Translations under genes and position numbers: made by a program
Shown here: positions 8,731 to 18,300 of the stretch, one piece after another
Numbering within the stretch: the first letter of the stretch is position 1
Layout: each line of letters starts with the position of its first letter
NCBI RefSeq assembly: GCF_000550785.1
Contig: NZ_CP004350.1
Location: 1,034,009-1,098,008 of the forward strand
Origin: Corynebacterium casei LMG S-19264
GTDB taxonomy: Bacteria > Actinomycetota > Actinomycetes > Mycobacteriales > Mycobacteriaceae
DNA: 64,000 bases
Direction of reading: 5' to 3'
The notes under the pieces: generated by a model
Seen by the model: the letters and a program-made list of their open reading frames with translations, nothing else
What the model was told of the DNA's origin: nothing
The model's database searches: none

Positions 8731-10173
8731 CTAAACGTTGTAGTAGAGCTCGAATTCCTTCGGTGATGGGCCTTGGCGTAGGGGTTGGATTTCGCGGTCG
8801 AATTTGAGGCGGGCGTAGGCGTCGAGAAAGTCTTCGCTCATGACGTTGCCGGCTGTGAGGAAGTCGTGGTCTTTCTCGAGGGCATCGAGAGAGGCTTCCA
8901 GTGAGTGAGGGACGCGGGGGATGTCTTTGAGCTCTTCGGGGGCGAGCTCGTAGAGGTCTTTATCTACTGGTTCGCCGGGTTCGATGCGGTTTAAGATACC
9001 GTCGATGCCTGCCATGAGTTGTGCGGTGAACGCCAGGTATGGGTTGGCGGATGGGTCGGGCGCGCGGAACTCGATGCGTTTGGCGGCAGGATTATCACCG
9101 GTCAGCGGGATGCGGATGGCCGCGGAGCGGTTGGACTGGGAGTAGGCCAGGTTTACGGGGGCCTCGAAACCCGAGTAGAGACGACGGTAAGAATTCACCG
9201 TCGGGTTGGTCAAAGCCAGGACTGCCGGCGCGTGTTTGAGAAGGCCGCCGATGTAGTAGCGGGCGACATCGGAAAGCCCGGCGTAACCGGTCTCATCATA
9301 AAACAGTGGCTTGCCGTTCTTCCACAGCGATTGGTGGGCGTGCATGCCGGAGCCGCCATCGCCAGCCAATGGCTTAGGCATAAAGGTCGCGGTCTGCCCG
9401 TGGGCCTCGGCGGTGTTGCGGACAATGTACTTGAACGCCTGCATGTCATCGCCGGCGTGCAGCAGATCGGAGTACTTGTAATTGACCTCCTGGATACCGC
9501 CCGTGGCCACCTCATGGTGGAAACGCTCGATATCGAAGCCGATTTTCTCCAAGTTGTAGACAATGTCATCGCGCACCGGGATGGTCTTGTCATAGGGTGC
9601 GACAGGGAAGTAGCCATCATTGATGCGAATCTGGTTGCCGCGGTTCGGACTGCCATCCATCATGGTTTCCTCGCCCGAGCGCCACCAGCCTTCATCCGAA
9701 TCAACGTGGTGGAAAGAGTGGTTGACGCCGGAGGAATAGCGCACGGAATCAAAGACGTAGAACTCCGCCTCCGCGCCGATGGAACAGGTATCCGCGATGC
9801 CCGTTTCCTTCAAATACTCCTGAGCATTCTGCGCGATGGAGCGCGGATCACGGCTGTACGAGGTCTGCGAGAGCGGATCCCGGACAAAGAACTGCATGTT
9901 CAAAGTCTTGTGATCACGGAAAGGATCGACATATGCGGTTTGTGGATCCGGGACCAAAATCATGTCCGATTTATCTACCGTGGCGAATCCAGGGATGGAG
10001 GAGCCATCGAAAGCAAAGCCTTCGCTGGCAGTTTCTTCCGAGAGAAGGCGGGCAGGCACAGTCAGCGCGTGCTCAGCGCCGAAAATATCGCTGAAACGGA
10101 TATCCAAATAGCGCACCTCCTCAGCCTGAATAAAGTCGATTACTTCTTGGACTGAGAAAGCTTTAAAGCTCAC
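8731..10173 (-). CDS. second glutamine synthetase, type I
   Basis: 480 residues, full length, and by eye about two-thirds identical to the glnA product at 417-1853. It keeps [45 protein letters not shown] and the adenylylation-type DKDLYELAPEE, so it is a true GSI-beta enzyme and not one of the shorter GlnA2/3/4-type paralogs. It starts at GTG 10173 with a poor ribosome site, 53 bp after the ornithine-cyclodeaminase-family gene on the same strand, and is probably co-transcribed with it. No exact AmtR box is seen between the two genes. It may assimilate ammonia released by amine degradation, or act on an amine in place of ammonia; both are inference. Confidence 0.93.
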   Translation of the reverse strand: MSFKAFSVQEVIDFIQAEEVRYLDIRFSDIFGAEHALTVPARLLSEETASEGFAFDGSSIPGFATVDKSDMILVPDPQTAYVDPFRDHKTLNMQFFVRDPLSQTSYSRDPRSIAQNAQEYLKETGIADTCSIGAEAEFYVFDSVRYSSGVNHSFHHVDSDEGWWRSGEETMMDGSPNRGNQIRINDGYFPVAPYDKTIPVRDDIVYNLEKIGFDIERFHHEVATGGIQEVNYKYSDLLHAGDDMQAFKYIVRNTAEAHGQTATFMPKPLAGDGGSGMHAHQSLWKNGKPLFYDETGYAGLSDVARYYIGGLLKHAPAVLALTNPTVNSYRRLYSGFEAPVNLAYSQSNRSAAIRIPLTGDNPAAKRIEFRAPDPSANPYLAFTAQLMAGIDGILNRIEPGEPVDKDLYELAPEELKDIPRVPHSLEASLDALEKDHDFLTAGNVMSEDFLDAYARLKFDREIQPLRQGPSPKEFELYYNV

Positions 10174-10226
10174 TGTAAAAACACGCCTTCGTGTGTGAAT
10201 TGGGGTTGATTGTTGATACGGACGAA

Positions 10227-11384
10227 TTAGGAAAGAGCTGGGCTATCCCACAAATTCAGTGGAGTGCCGAGCTTCTTTACCAATGCCTGTTCATAGACAT
10301 CTGTAGCCCATGCTACGTCTTCTACCGGCATGCCGCCGATGGAATAGAAGAAGATTTCCTCATCATTGGTGCGTCCCGGCTGATTACCATCTGCAATCGC
10401 GCCGATGTTTGCAATGTCAGTTTCTTTCAAAGTGCCATCTTGAACCAAGTCCCACCAGCGGTTACCCGGGATGCCCAGCAGGCGCTCATAGGTGACATCC
10501 GGGCCGTTCTCATTGAACCACTCGGCATACAGACCCTTGTAGTCCACGACCAGGCGGGCTTTGCCCTCAAGGATGAAGTCATCATCAAAACGTGCCGCTG
10601 CCGGAGCCAAAACTAGCGCGCCGGGCTTGAGCCAATTCTTATTAAAGTACGGGAAGCCCATGGGGCCATCCTGCGAGGTAGAGGTGCCAGCGATGAGAAT
10701 ATCGGAATTCTCAATCGCTTCCTGCTCAGTCTCCACGACGGTGAACTCAATGCCCGGGTGCTGTTCACGCAGGTAGGTTGCGGTGCGCTCGGTGGAAGCT
10801 GGGGTGCGGCCCTTAATCTTTACGCGCTTAATGGAAGGACGCTGCGTCAATGACGATGCCAAAATGGTGCGCGACATGACACCCGGCCCGATGATGCCAA
10901 CTTCTTCGGCGTTTTCTACCGCCAGGTGCTTAACACCGACTGCTGGGACTGCACCGGTGCGGTACGCAGAAAGCAAGTTGGCAGACATGATGGCCTTTGG
11001 TGCGCCAGTGACCGTGTCATTGAGGACGAAAACGTGAATCGAGCGCGGCAGATCATGCTTACGATTCTCAGCATTGGAGCCGTACCACTTCACACCAGTG
11101 TTGTTGAAGCGTCCGCCAATATAAGCCGGCATCGCCATGAAACGACGGTCCGGGCCATTAGCTGGCATACCCTCGTGCTCCGGCTCATCGGGGAAGTTAA
11201 TTTGTGCGCCGTGCGAGTTCGCAGATGCCCCTGCCATCCGGTAGTCACCTTTATCGAGGAGGATGAGCGTTTCTTCCATGGTTTCCACGCACTTGGCGGT
11301 ATCGGTTACGCCGGCGTCGATCATGTCCTGCTCGGACAACCAAATGAGGTCAATCTGAGTATCAGCTTGCTTACTTGCGGTCAT
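10227..11384 (-). CDS. ornithine cyclodeaminase / mu-crystallin family protein (tyramine oxidase subunit B type)
   Basis: 385 residues with the Rossmann NAD(P) fold of the ornithine cyclodeaminase family: FMAMPAYIGG and GVKWYGSN in the N-terminal substrate part, AVGIIGPG-like VGIIGPGVMSRTILASSL as the dinucleotide-binding loop, and KIKGRTPAS as the second strand. Long members of this kind in actinobacteria are often annotated as tyramine oxidase subunit B. I start at ATG 11384, preceded by GGAAGTGAG, instead of the ATG nine codons earlier. It is followed within 53 bp by a glutamine synthetase, suggesting an amine or amino-acid catabolic operon in which released ammonia is captured. Exact substrate not determinable here; no amine oxidase large subunit is in the window. 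Confidence 0.82.
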   Translation of the reverse strand: MTASKQADTQIDLIWLSEQDMIDAGVTDTAKCVETMEETLILLDKGDYRMAGASANSHGAQINFPDEPEHEGMPANGPDRRFMAMPAYIGGRFNNTGVKWYGSNAENRKHDLPRSIHVFVLNDTVTGAPKAIMSANLLSAYRTGAVPAVGVKHLAVENAEEVGIIGPGVMSRTILASSLTQRPSIKRVKIKGRTPASTERTATYLREQHPGIEFTVVETEQEAIENSDILIAGTSTSQDGPMGFPYFNKNWLKPGALVLAPAAARFDDDFILEGKARLVVDYKGLYAEWFNENGPDVTYERLLGIPGNRWWDLVQDGTLKETDIANIGAIADGNQPGRTNDEEIFFYSIGGMPVEDVAWATDVYEQALVKKLGTPLNLWDSPALS

Positions 11385-12070
11385 AGGCTCACTTCCATGT
11401 GTTGGGCACATCTGCGAGCAATTGAAACTGCAAATTGTTTTGCTGACCCGCTGATGAGCGACTGCGTATCTGAGGTCTACGTCGGCGAGCCTATAGAAGT
11501 CTGACAGGAAATGTTTCGGGTACCTTCAGATTCTCAGTGTTCTGAACTCGTGAATATGGTGACTGCTCACTGCCTTTGCCCGAACGGGCGGTTACAAATT
11601 CGTACGCTGCGGAAATGCCCCATAGTGGGGGTGTTGCCTGTCGTGAAAAGCATTGGACCGAATTGGTCGGTTCTGATGCCATGGTTAGAAATTTTGGGTG
11701 ACGAACGCGTTGAAAATAGATTGATTTTCCCATTCATCAAGACCGCGCAAAATTCTGATTCTGGAGAAAACGGGGTTGGAAGCACTACCCCCGTTCCGTA
11801 AAGGCGTTCGAGAATGGCTGGTGTTCTTACGCTTGACCCAGCTTTCGCTTCAGGTAGACGGGTCGAAGAGGGGCGGACAAGGGGTTTCGGCCTCGTTGGG
11901 GAAGAAGCTTCAGGGGAACAAGGGCTCTGAGAAATCGGCATTATTGGGCTTAGGGGAGAGTTTTTAACATGATTATGTTCGGTAGTGTTGGTCGAAATTC
12001 TGAGATGTGGAGAGAATGTCGCCTATCCAGGCTAGATTGACTGACTAACCGCACAATCTTTTGGCGGAAA
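11385..12070. other. 686-bp stretch before the cas operon, no supported gene
   Basis: Overlapping open frames exist on both strands (for example minus 11567-11941 and plus 11511-11801), but none has a ribosome site or recognisable family. The plus strand around 11815-11935 reads MAGVLTLDPAFASGRRVEEG and could be a gene remnant. The cas promoter should lie near 11970-12070. Confidence 0.4.
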
Positions 12071-12733
12071 ATGCAAAAAGAGACAGAAACGTGGAATGAG
12101 CAAATGACAGATAGGCAAGTGGTTCGCTATCGAGTAACGGTGCCAAGAAATCTGATGCGAAGAATTGAGCAAGATAGAGCAGTTGGGCACAGGCTGCTTA
12201 TGGCTTTGCTTGTTCCGACGGCCTTGGATAAGTCCTCACCGCGTGAGGCTGCAAAGCTGCTCTGGGCGATTGTTTCCCCGGATGAATTGTTGGTTAGCTC
12301 CGGGGTGAGATTGGAATCTACCACCGATGTTGCAGTGGAAGAGGTGCCTTTTAGTCCAGTATTTGAGCAAGAGAAGGATTTCCAGGTTGAGGGAATGGTG
12401 GAAGTGAGTCACACCCCAACTTCGCGCGTTCCCGATGAGATTTGGAATCTTCCGAATCGTCCTGCGATTCGAAACAAGCGAGTCCCAGTGCCAGATGAAC
12501 AGGTACAGGATTGGTTGACAAAGAAATTGGAGCGCAGTGGATTGACTATCAAATCCTGGAAGGTGGTAGCGACGAAGAAATTCAAAGCACGAAATTTGAA
12601 CTTATCTGGCGCGCAATTCAGTGCAGTTGTGAACGTGATTGATGCAGATAAGGCGAATTCGGCCCTTTTTCAAGGCTTCGGGCGATCGAAGAATTTTGGA
12701 TGTGGGCTACTTCAACTGGAAAAGATTACTTAA
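12071..12733 (+). CDS. cas6e: Cas6e-type crRNA endoribonuclease
   Basis: A RAMP-fold endonuclease that cuts the CRISPR transcript at the repeat hairpin. The C-terminus, ALFQGFGRSKNFGCGLLQLE, is the glycine-rich loop of type I-E Cas6e. Near the N-terminus GHRLLMALL has a histidine (residue 40 from ATG 12071) placed like the catalytic His of Thermus Cas6e (MHRTL), and AAKLLWAI matches the next block. A second ATG at 12104 fits the usual distance to the histidine as well; neither has a strong ribosome site. It is the first gene of the cas operon and precedes csb1 by 35 bp. It is out of place: the next three genes are type I-G-like, whereas the array has I-E-like repeats that suit this enzyme. 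Confidence 0.85.
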   Translation: MQKETETWNEQMTDRQVVRYRVTVPRNLMRRIEQDRAVGHRLLMALLVPTALDKSSPREAAKLLWAIVSPDELLVSSGVRLESTTDVAVEEVPFSPVFEQEKDFQVEGMVEVSHTPTSRVPDEIWNLPNRPAIRNKRVPVPDEQVQDWLTKKLERSGLTIKSWKVVATKKFKARNLNLSGAQFSAVVNVIDADKANSALFQGFGRSKNFGCGLLQLEKIT

Positions 12734-12768
12734 CGCAACGAAAGTTGCAGCCAAATGAGAGGAAAATG

Positions 12769-14100
12769 ATGAGCAATTCAAATCAGAACATGTCATTTAA
12801 TAATTACGTGGCGGTTCGGTATCTGGGAGATTTGATTCCGACTGGTGGACGAGGAACCCCGGTTGCACCGCCGACGTACATTGGCCGCGAAGAAAAAGCT
12901 CCTGCCTTTGCTAGTGCGGATTCGCATCCGGTTCCAGATTCTCAAAGTGGGTACCGGGCATACCTGACAGATGACAATGGTGCATTCATTCACCGTCGTG
13001 CGGTCGTCATCAATTCTTTAGGGGCGGAGGCAGGCCTCATTGAGCAATGCATTCTCACGAACTCCCATCGGCTTGGAATCGAGCTGCCTGGTTTCTACTT
13101 GACCTCTGAGAACATTTCAGATGAACAATTGGAAAAGATTGCGGGAGAGGCAATCAAGAAGTTTGCAAAAAGCGACAAAAAACAAACTCAGTACACTGCA
13201 TCTGTCCTTGCGCGTGCATTGCGGAATGATTTGGAATCAGCAAATGCCAGCAATTGGACTGCTGCGCACCGTCATGTTGACAGCTACATTCGTCACGCAG
13301 AGGTAGACGGAAAACAGATTTGGGAAAACCCAGAAAGTGAGCATTACCAGTTCATTTCGGAGGCGTCTGCGAATAAGGCAGAATTTCTCTTTCGCTACTT
13401 TCCAGGGTCAGCGCTTTTCGGATTCTGGCTATCGTCCGTCGCTCAACGTCGTCATAAATGGGCGCGTGCGTTATCTTCCACGGTAATTGGGTACGATGCT
13501 CAGCCAGTGTCTTATGGCGCAACCAAGGGAGACTTGCTCGGTGGCATTTCTACAGAAGTGGGGCTTAAACGTGATCCAAAGACAGCAGCCATGATTCCAG
13601 ATTCCAGCAAGAATGGAAAGCCATCCGCGGTTGGTTTAGGGCTGATTCCTAACACTCCGACACCACAGGTATTCGCATGTGACAGCATCTTGCGCCGTGC
13701 GTCAATCTCACTGACTCATCTCAGACACCTACAGCTCTCAGACAAGCAGTTGGCGGAAGACTTTCCTCAGGCAGCGGAACAAATGGCAGAAGTTTTGGCC
13801 TGGTTGGGTATATTTGGAATTCTTGCTGCTGCACGGGAAGGATTCTTACGCTCCGGCTGTGATTTGGTCACAGGGAAAGCCAACAGTGGTTTCGAATTGG
13901 TCGATTTCGACGGGGAAACGACCACTTTTGATATTGAATTGGAAGGCGCTATTGATGGATTCAAAAAAGCCTATGCAGCGCTTCCTGACGCTCTGAAATT
14001 TGCCGAGCCAGTTCGCGCCAATTTCCCAGAAGTAATCGTCACCGCCCGCGCTCTCACTCTTTTGGAGGAGTCTAATACCACGAAGACTGATAAGGAGTAG
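12769..14100 (+). CDS. csb1: Csb1/Cas7-type CRISPR backbone protein (type I-G-like)
   Basis: 443 residues, the presumed backbone subunit that coats the crRNA. The N-terminal part has GREEKAPAFASADS, then HRRAVVINSLGAEAGLIEQCI, which fits the Csb1 block (R..LIDS..S.AN..E), and the middle has KAEFLFRYFPGSALFGFWLS. AGAGG at 12758-12762 favours the second of two adjacent ATGs (12769). The gene runs longer than many Csb1 proteins because of a C-terminal region of about 100 residues. It is followed by csb2 two bases after its stop. Family assignment is by motif order and by the csb1-csb2-cas3 gene order; a remote Cas7 of another subtype cannot be fully excluded. Confidence 0.72.
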   Translation: MSNSNQNMSFNNYVAVRYLGDLIPTGGRGTPVAPPTYIGREEKAPAFASADSHPVPDSQSGYRAYLTDDNGAFIHRRAVVINSLGAEAGLIEQCILTNSHRLGIELPGFYLTSENISDEQLEKIAGEAIKKFAKSDKKQTQYTASVLARALRNDLESANASNWTAAHRHVDSYIRHAEVDGKQIWENPESEHYQFISEASANKAEFLFRYFPGSALFGFWLSSVAQRRHKWARALSSTVIGYDAQPVSYGATKGDLLGGISTEVGLKRDPKTAAMIPDSSKNGKPSAVGLGLIPNTPTPQVFACDSILRRASISLTHLRHLQLSDKQLAEDFPQAAEQMAEVLAWLGIFGILAAAREGFLRSGCDLVTGKANSGFELVDFDGETTTFDIELEGAIDGFKKAYAALPDALKFAEPVRANFPEVIVTARALTLLEESNTTKTDKE

Positions 14101-14102
14101 CA

Positions 14103-15359
14103 GTGAGTTTGACAATCTCAGCTAACTTTATCGCCGGAACATATTCTGGTCATGCTGAGTCTGGCTCAGCATATCCACCATCGCCTGGAAGGTTGCTATC
14201 GGCATTAGTCGCTGCAGCGGCACATTCTGATGATCAAAAGCGTGCTTGGAAAGTGGTTGAAGAGATCTCGGGAGCTCAATCACCGCAAATCATAGCACCA
14301 CCAGCTTATTCCACAGGAACTAGCAGGTCTTTTATGTCGGGACCGATGTCGGTTCCCGCAGGAACAAAGGCAGAAAGAAAAGTACTCAGCCCCCAGCACA
14401 TGTTCGGAGAACGTGGAGGAAAGGTTGAAAAGAACGTTAACGGGCACTTCACAATTACAGATAAATTGTATTTTGTGTGGCCAAGCCTTGAGCTTTCATC
14501 AGAATCCGAGGAAACGCTAAGGAGATTGTGTTCGGAAGTGCCCTATTTGGGGCGGGAAATGGACCTTGTGCTTTTGAAGATTTCAAAAGCACCTCTTGTC
14601 TCATTGCAAAGAGAGCTTGCCGCTTCACACACCATTTTTGCACCCACACCAGGAGGTGGAACAAAGCTACGGTCAGCCAGTCGATCGTATTTGGATTGGC
14701 TAGTAGAGCGCTACAATTCTAAGTTCAGTGACGCTGGGCGCGAACCAATTGGAGTTGATCACCGTGTGCGATTGGAAAGCTATGCTCCAGCTGTCCCAGT
14801 CGCAGATGGTGGGCTGAATCTTATCTGCATTCCATTTGCTCGTCCTACAAAACTAGAAAGCGCGCTGCGAGTCGTCCGTTTGGTTAAGAGCGGAACTGAC
14901 ACGGGAGCTTTTGTCCTGGCAAGAGCAGGAAACCCACATTTGGATGGTTCAGCAGTGGGAATGGGTGTGCTTACTCGTGAGGGGGTTGAATTCGATCCTG
15001 AATTCAATTTCGACTTACTCGGGGAAGACCGAGGCACTGCGTCCCTGCAACCGCGATACTGGATGCGTTCTGCGCACTATTGGATGACTGCAGTTCCTTT
15101 TATCGCGCACCCTGATAAATGGGTGGCGTCTCAGCAGGTGCTTGCACGAATACCAGAAGCAGAGATCCTTGAAATTTCCTCGTCACCGATTCGCCCGAGC
15201 CAGCAAAGACTCGGTGTAGATGACCAGCATCGAGCTTGGCATATTTCATTGAAGACTCCTGAAAAAATTGCTGGTCCGCTGCTTCTCGATACAGAAACCG
15301 GAAGCGGTGTATTGATGCCAGATTACCGATTGGAAGGAAAACTTGATGTCAGGGAATAG
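14103..15359 (+). CDS. csb2: Csb2/Cas5-type CRISPR protein (type I-G-like)
   Basis: 418 residues. The start, TISANFIAGTYSGHAESGSA followed by YPPSPGRLLSALVAAAAHSD, is the Cas5 signature of Csb2 (...WPPSP.RLL.AL..A). In type I-G, Csb2 is a Cas5-Cas6 fusion that also processes crRNA. Here the C-terminal stretch IAGPLLLDTETGSGVLMPD retains the shape of the Csb2 end (GPLLLG.GR..GLG), but the glycine-rich loop is degraded and the protein is shorter than I would expect for a full fusion. This agrees with crRNA cleavage having been taken over by the separate Cas6e. GTG start at 14103 with AAGGAG overlapping the csb1 stop; its own stop overlaps the cas3 start. Confidence 0.75.
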   Translation: MSLTISANFIAGTYSGHAESGSAYPPSPGRLLSALVAAAAHSDDQKRAWKVVEEISGAQSPQIIAPPAYSTGTSRSFMSGPMSVPAGTKAERKVLSPQHMFGERGGKVEKNVNGHFTITDKLYFVWPSLELSSESEETLRRLCSEVPYLGREMDLVLLKISKAPLVSLQRELAASHTIFAPTPGGGTKLRSASRSYLDWLVERYNSKFSDAGREPIGVDHRVRLESYAPAVPVADGGLNLICIPFARPTKLESALRVVRLVKSGTDTGAFVLARAGNPHLDGSAVGMGVLTREGVEFDPEFNFDLLGEDRGTASLQPRYWMRSAHYWMTAVPFIAHPDKWVASQQVLARIPEAEILEISSSPIRPSQQRLGVDDQHRAWHISLKTPEKIAGPLLLDTETGSGVLMPDYRLEGKLDVRE

Positions 15360-18300
15360 TGTTTCTGACATGGGGGCTGACGCGACGGCCGCAGGCACCT
15401 CAACGTTCCCAACTTTTGAGGACTTCTACGGCGTTGTCCATGGGTATCCACCATTTCTTTGGCAGGCACAATTGGCAGCCCAGGTATGGGAAGAACAGTC
15501 GTGGCCAGACCAAGTCGCTGCTCCCACGGGCGCTGGCAAAACGTCCACTTTGGATATTGCCATTTGGGTACTTGCACGCCAGATCCACGAGCATGGGAAA
15601 GAAGGCAGATCCTTTCCACTCCGGGTTTTTCTTACGGTGGAGCGACGCCTTGTCGTAGATGATGCTGAGACACACGCAAAAAAGATTTCAGTTGCCATTG
15701 AAGAAGATTCCGCGTTAAACCCCATAAAAGAAGCGCTGCGTTCATTGCTTCCGGAAGATTGGGACCAAGGCGTACTTAACGTAACTTCGCTTCATGGGGG
15801 AAAACCAAGCTCCCGGGATTGGTTGAGACCATTCGGTGCTCAAATCATTACCTGTACAGTTACGCAGCTCGCATCTCGAACTCTGTTTCGCGGGGTGGGT
15901 GTCGCACCGGGATCGCTGCCATTACACGCTGCATTAACAGGTGTAGATCGGCTGATATTAGTTGATGAACCGCATTTAGTACCAGCTACCGTAAAGATGT
16001 GGCGGGAAGCCGAATCGATCCAAAGTGAATTTGAAGAAATTCTGCCACTGGGCCAGACCATCGTCTTAGGGGCGACAGTCCCGCCTTATTTAGAGGGGCA
16101 CGCATTCGTCGGCAGTTTAATTGGTGATCCGTCACCGGTAGCGAAGGCTAAAGTTAATGCTTCCAAACCCGCAGTGATTGTCACGGTGGATACTCCCAGC
16201 ACGACCGTGGACAAAATAGTAGCTGCAACTTGCGAGGCTTGGCTAAACAGAGATGGGGACGGCGGTGATGGCATAATCGTAGTTGCAAATACGATTGACT
16301 CTGCTGTGCGCATCAGGAATGGTATTGCCAAAAAGCTGCAAAAAGATCAGGATCTCCGCTTGCACCTATTGACATCCACCATTCGGCCCTTAGATCGTAC
16401 ATCCATTGAGTTCAGCAAGAATAGCATCGTCGTTGCTACTCAAACGATTGAAGTAGGAGTCGATCTGGATGCGTGTGCCTTAATCACAGAGCTTGCTTCT
16501 TTACCAGCCCTGGTTCAGAGGTTCGGGCGATTTAATCGTTCAGGATTACGCAAAATTGTAAGAGCCACCATAGTAGCCAACCCGAATGATGAGCCGTCTA
16601 AGGCTATTTATGGGGAGGAGCAACTGTATTCAACGTTGGACGTGCTGGAGCGCACTGCAGTAGACGGCTTTATTGATCATTTCGGCGCGTTGGAGATCCC
16701 CTCTGATACTTGGGAAGACGAAGCGCGGACAGTAAGTGTGAATCCGTTCTTGCCTCGGTTGACTGCAACACGACCTACGGCACTTGCTCCGTGGGAGGCG
16801 TTGGCTTTTGGACCAGATCGTGTTGACCGGGCAAGCATCACTGTAGCTTGGCGGCAAAACTTAGATATTCTCGACCAGAATCAAATTCTTCGGGAGGAGA
16901 CAATTACTATCCCTCTCTGGGCAGCGAAGAAGTTTGTGACCTCGGGAAAGGGCGACGCGAAGTTCTCAGATACGACCGCTGGGGCGCCTCGGGAAGAACC
17001 GGCAGCAAGTATTCGAGTTTCTTGCCGTATTCGGCGAGGCGAAACTTGGGTTCAACCGAGCAGTAGCGATGAACTGCTTGCCGATGCCATTTTGGTGCTT
17101 TCAACTACTGCTGGTGGGTATAGTCTCGAAAACGGTTGGACGGGTGTCGGGGCCAAACCCGATCAAGAAGTCGAGGATCACTCGATGCTCGCAGTGCTGA
17201 AACGAGGACAAGGCTACTTTGACGCCGGAGTGTTGCTTGGGCAGAATCGCACACTTGAATTGCTTGAGCTTGAGCAAGATTTGCTTGAGCACGTCAAAGT
17301 CGAGCTCAAAGAGAAAATTTCAGAACTTGAACTGGATAACAGTCTAAGTATTTCCGGCAGGTTTGTGGCAGTGGGGCGGGAAACGGTTAAGAAGGACCAT
17401 GGCTCTCCCGTTGGTCTGGCAGACCATAGCCTTCAAGTCTCGGAGACTGCCGAAGAATCTGCTTGCCTAATTGGGCTTTCCGATGAACTTGTTTCAACTC
17501 TCCAGGAGGCTGGTCTGAAACATGATTTTGGAAAAAGTGATACCAAATTTCAGCAGCATTTCAACAATTTTGTTGATGAACCATTGGCAAAACCACGCGG
17601 GTCGATTTTGGCAGCTAATAGAGGACTCATGCCGATTGGTTGGCGTCATGAAATTCTCTCCGCCCAGTCAGTAAGCGGTGAAAACGTCAAGGCAGCACTA
17701 GTTAGGTATTTGATTACTACCCACCACGGCTGGGGAAGGCGAATAACCAATCATGCAGGAAAGATCCTTCTTTCTACCAACCAATATGAAGAACTCGAGA
17801 GCATTTTTGGACCATGGGGACTGGCGATGCTGGAGACTACGCTTCGAATTGCCGACCACATGTCCTCCAGTAAACCTAAAAAGAAGGGGCTTAAATGGGC
17901 TGACTTAGATGTGTTTTTTGCACCGGAGAAACCTGATACTGAGCGTGACTACGTCAGTCTCGCAGGTATGCGCCCATACTCCTTAAACATGTTGTTCGGC
18001 GGAATAGGTGCGCTGGCTGCGGCAGGACAGGGAGCGTGCTTCCGCGTCAGAGAAGGACTTGTGCAGATTTCCGCGAGCGCAGACATCGTTTGGGATTCTG
18101 AATCGTGGACTAAGGTCCTTGACGCTATGGAACTCGGCGCACAGGGAGTTGAAGGGGAATTCGGCAAGATCGTCAAGAAGAACAAATGGCGAACCCATTT
18201 CCGGGAACAAATGCTAGATATCGCTCCAATGATGGAATCTATGCTCTTTGATGCCCAACCAGAACCTCAAGGCGGTCGGTTTTATTCTTTGCCGATCCAC

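Noticed and set aside
9019..10155. 378-codon plus-strand frame
   Set aside because: Antisense to the second glutamine synthetase gene, whose family match is complete; high-GC codon bias leaves the opposite strand open.
11567..11941. 124-codon minus-strand frame before the cas operon
   Set aside because: Pro/Ser-rich, shadow-like composition, no ribosome site; kept only as part of an unexplained interval.
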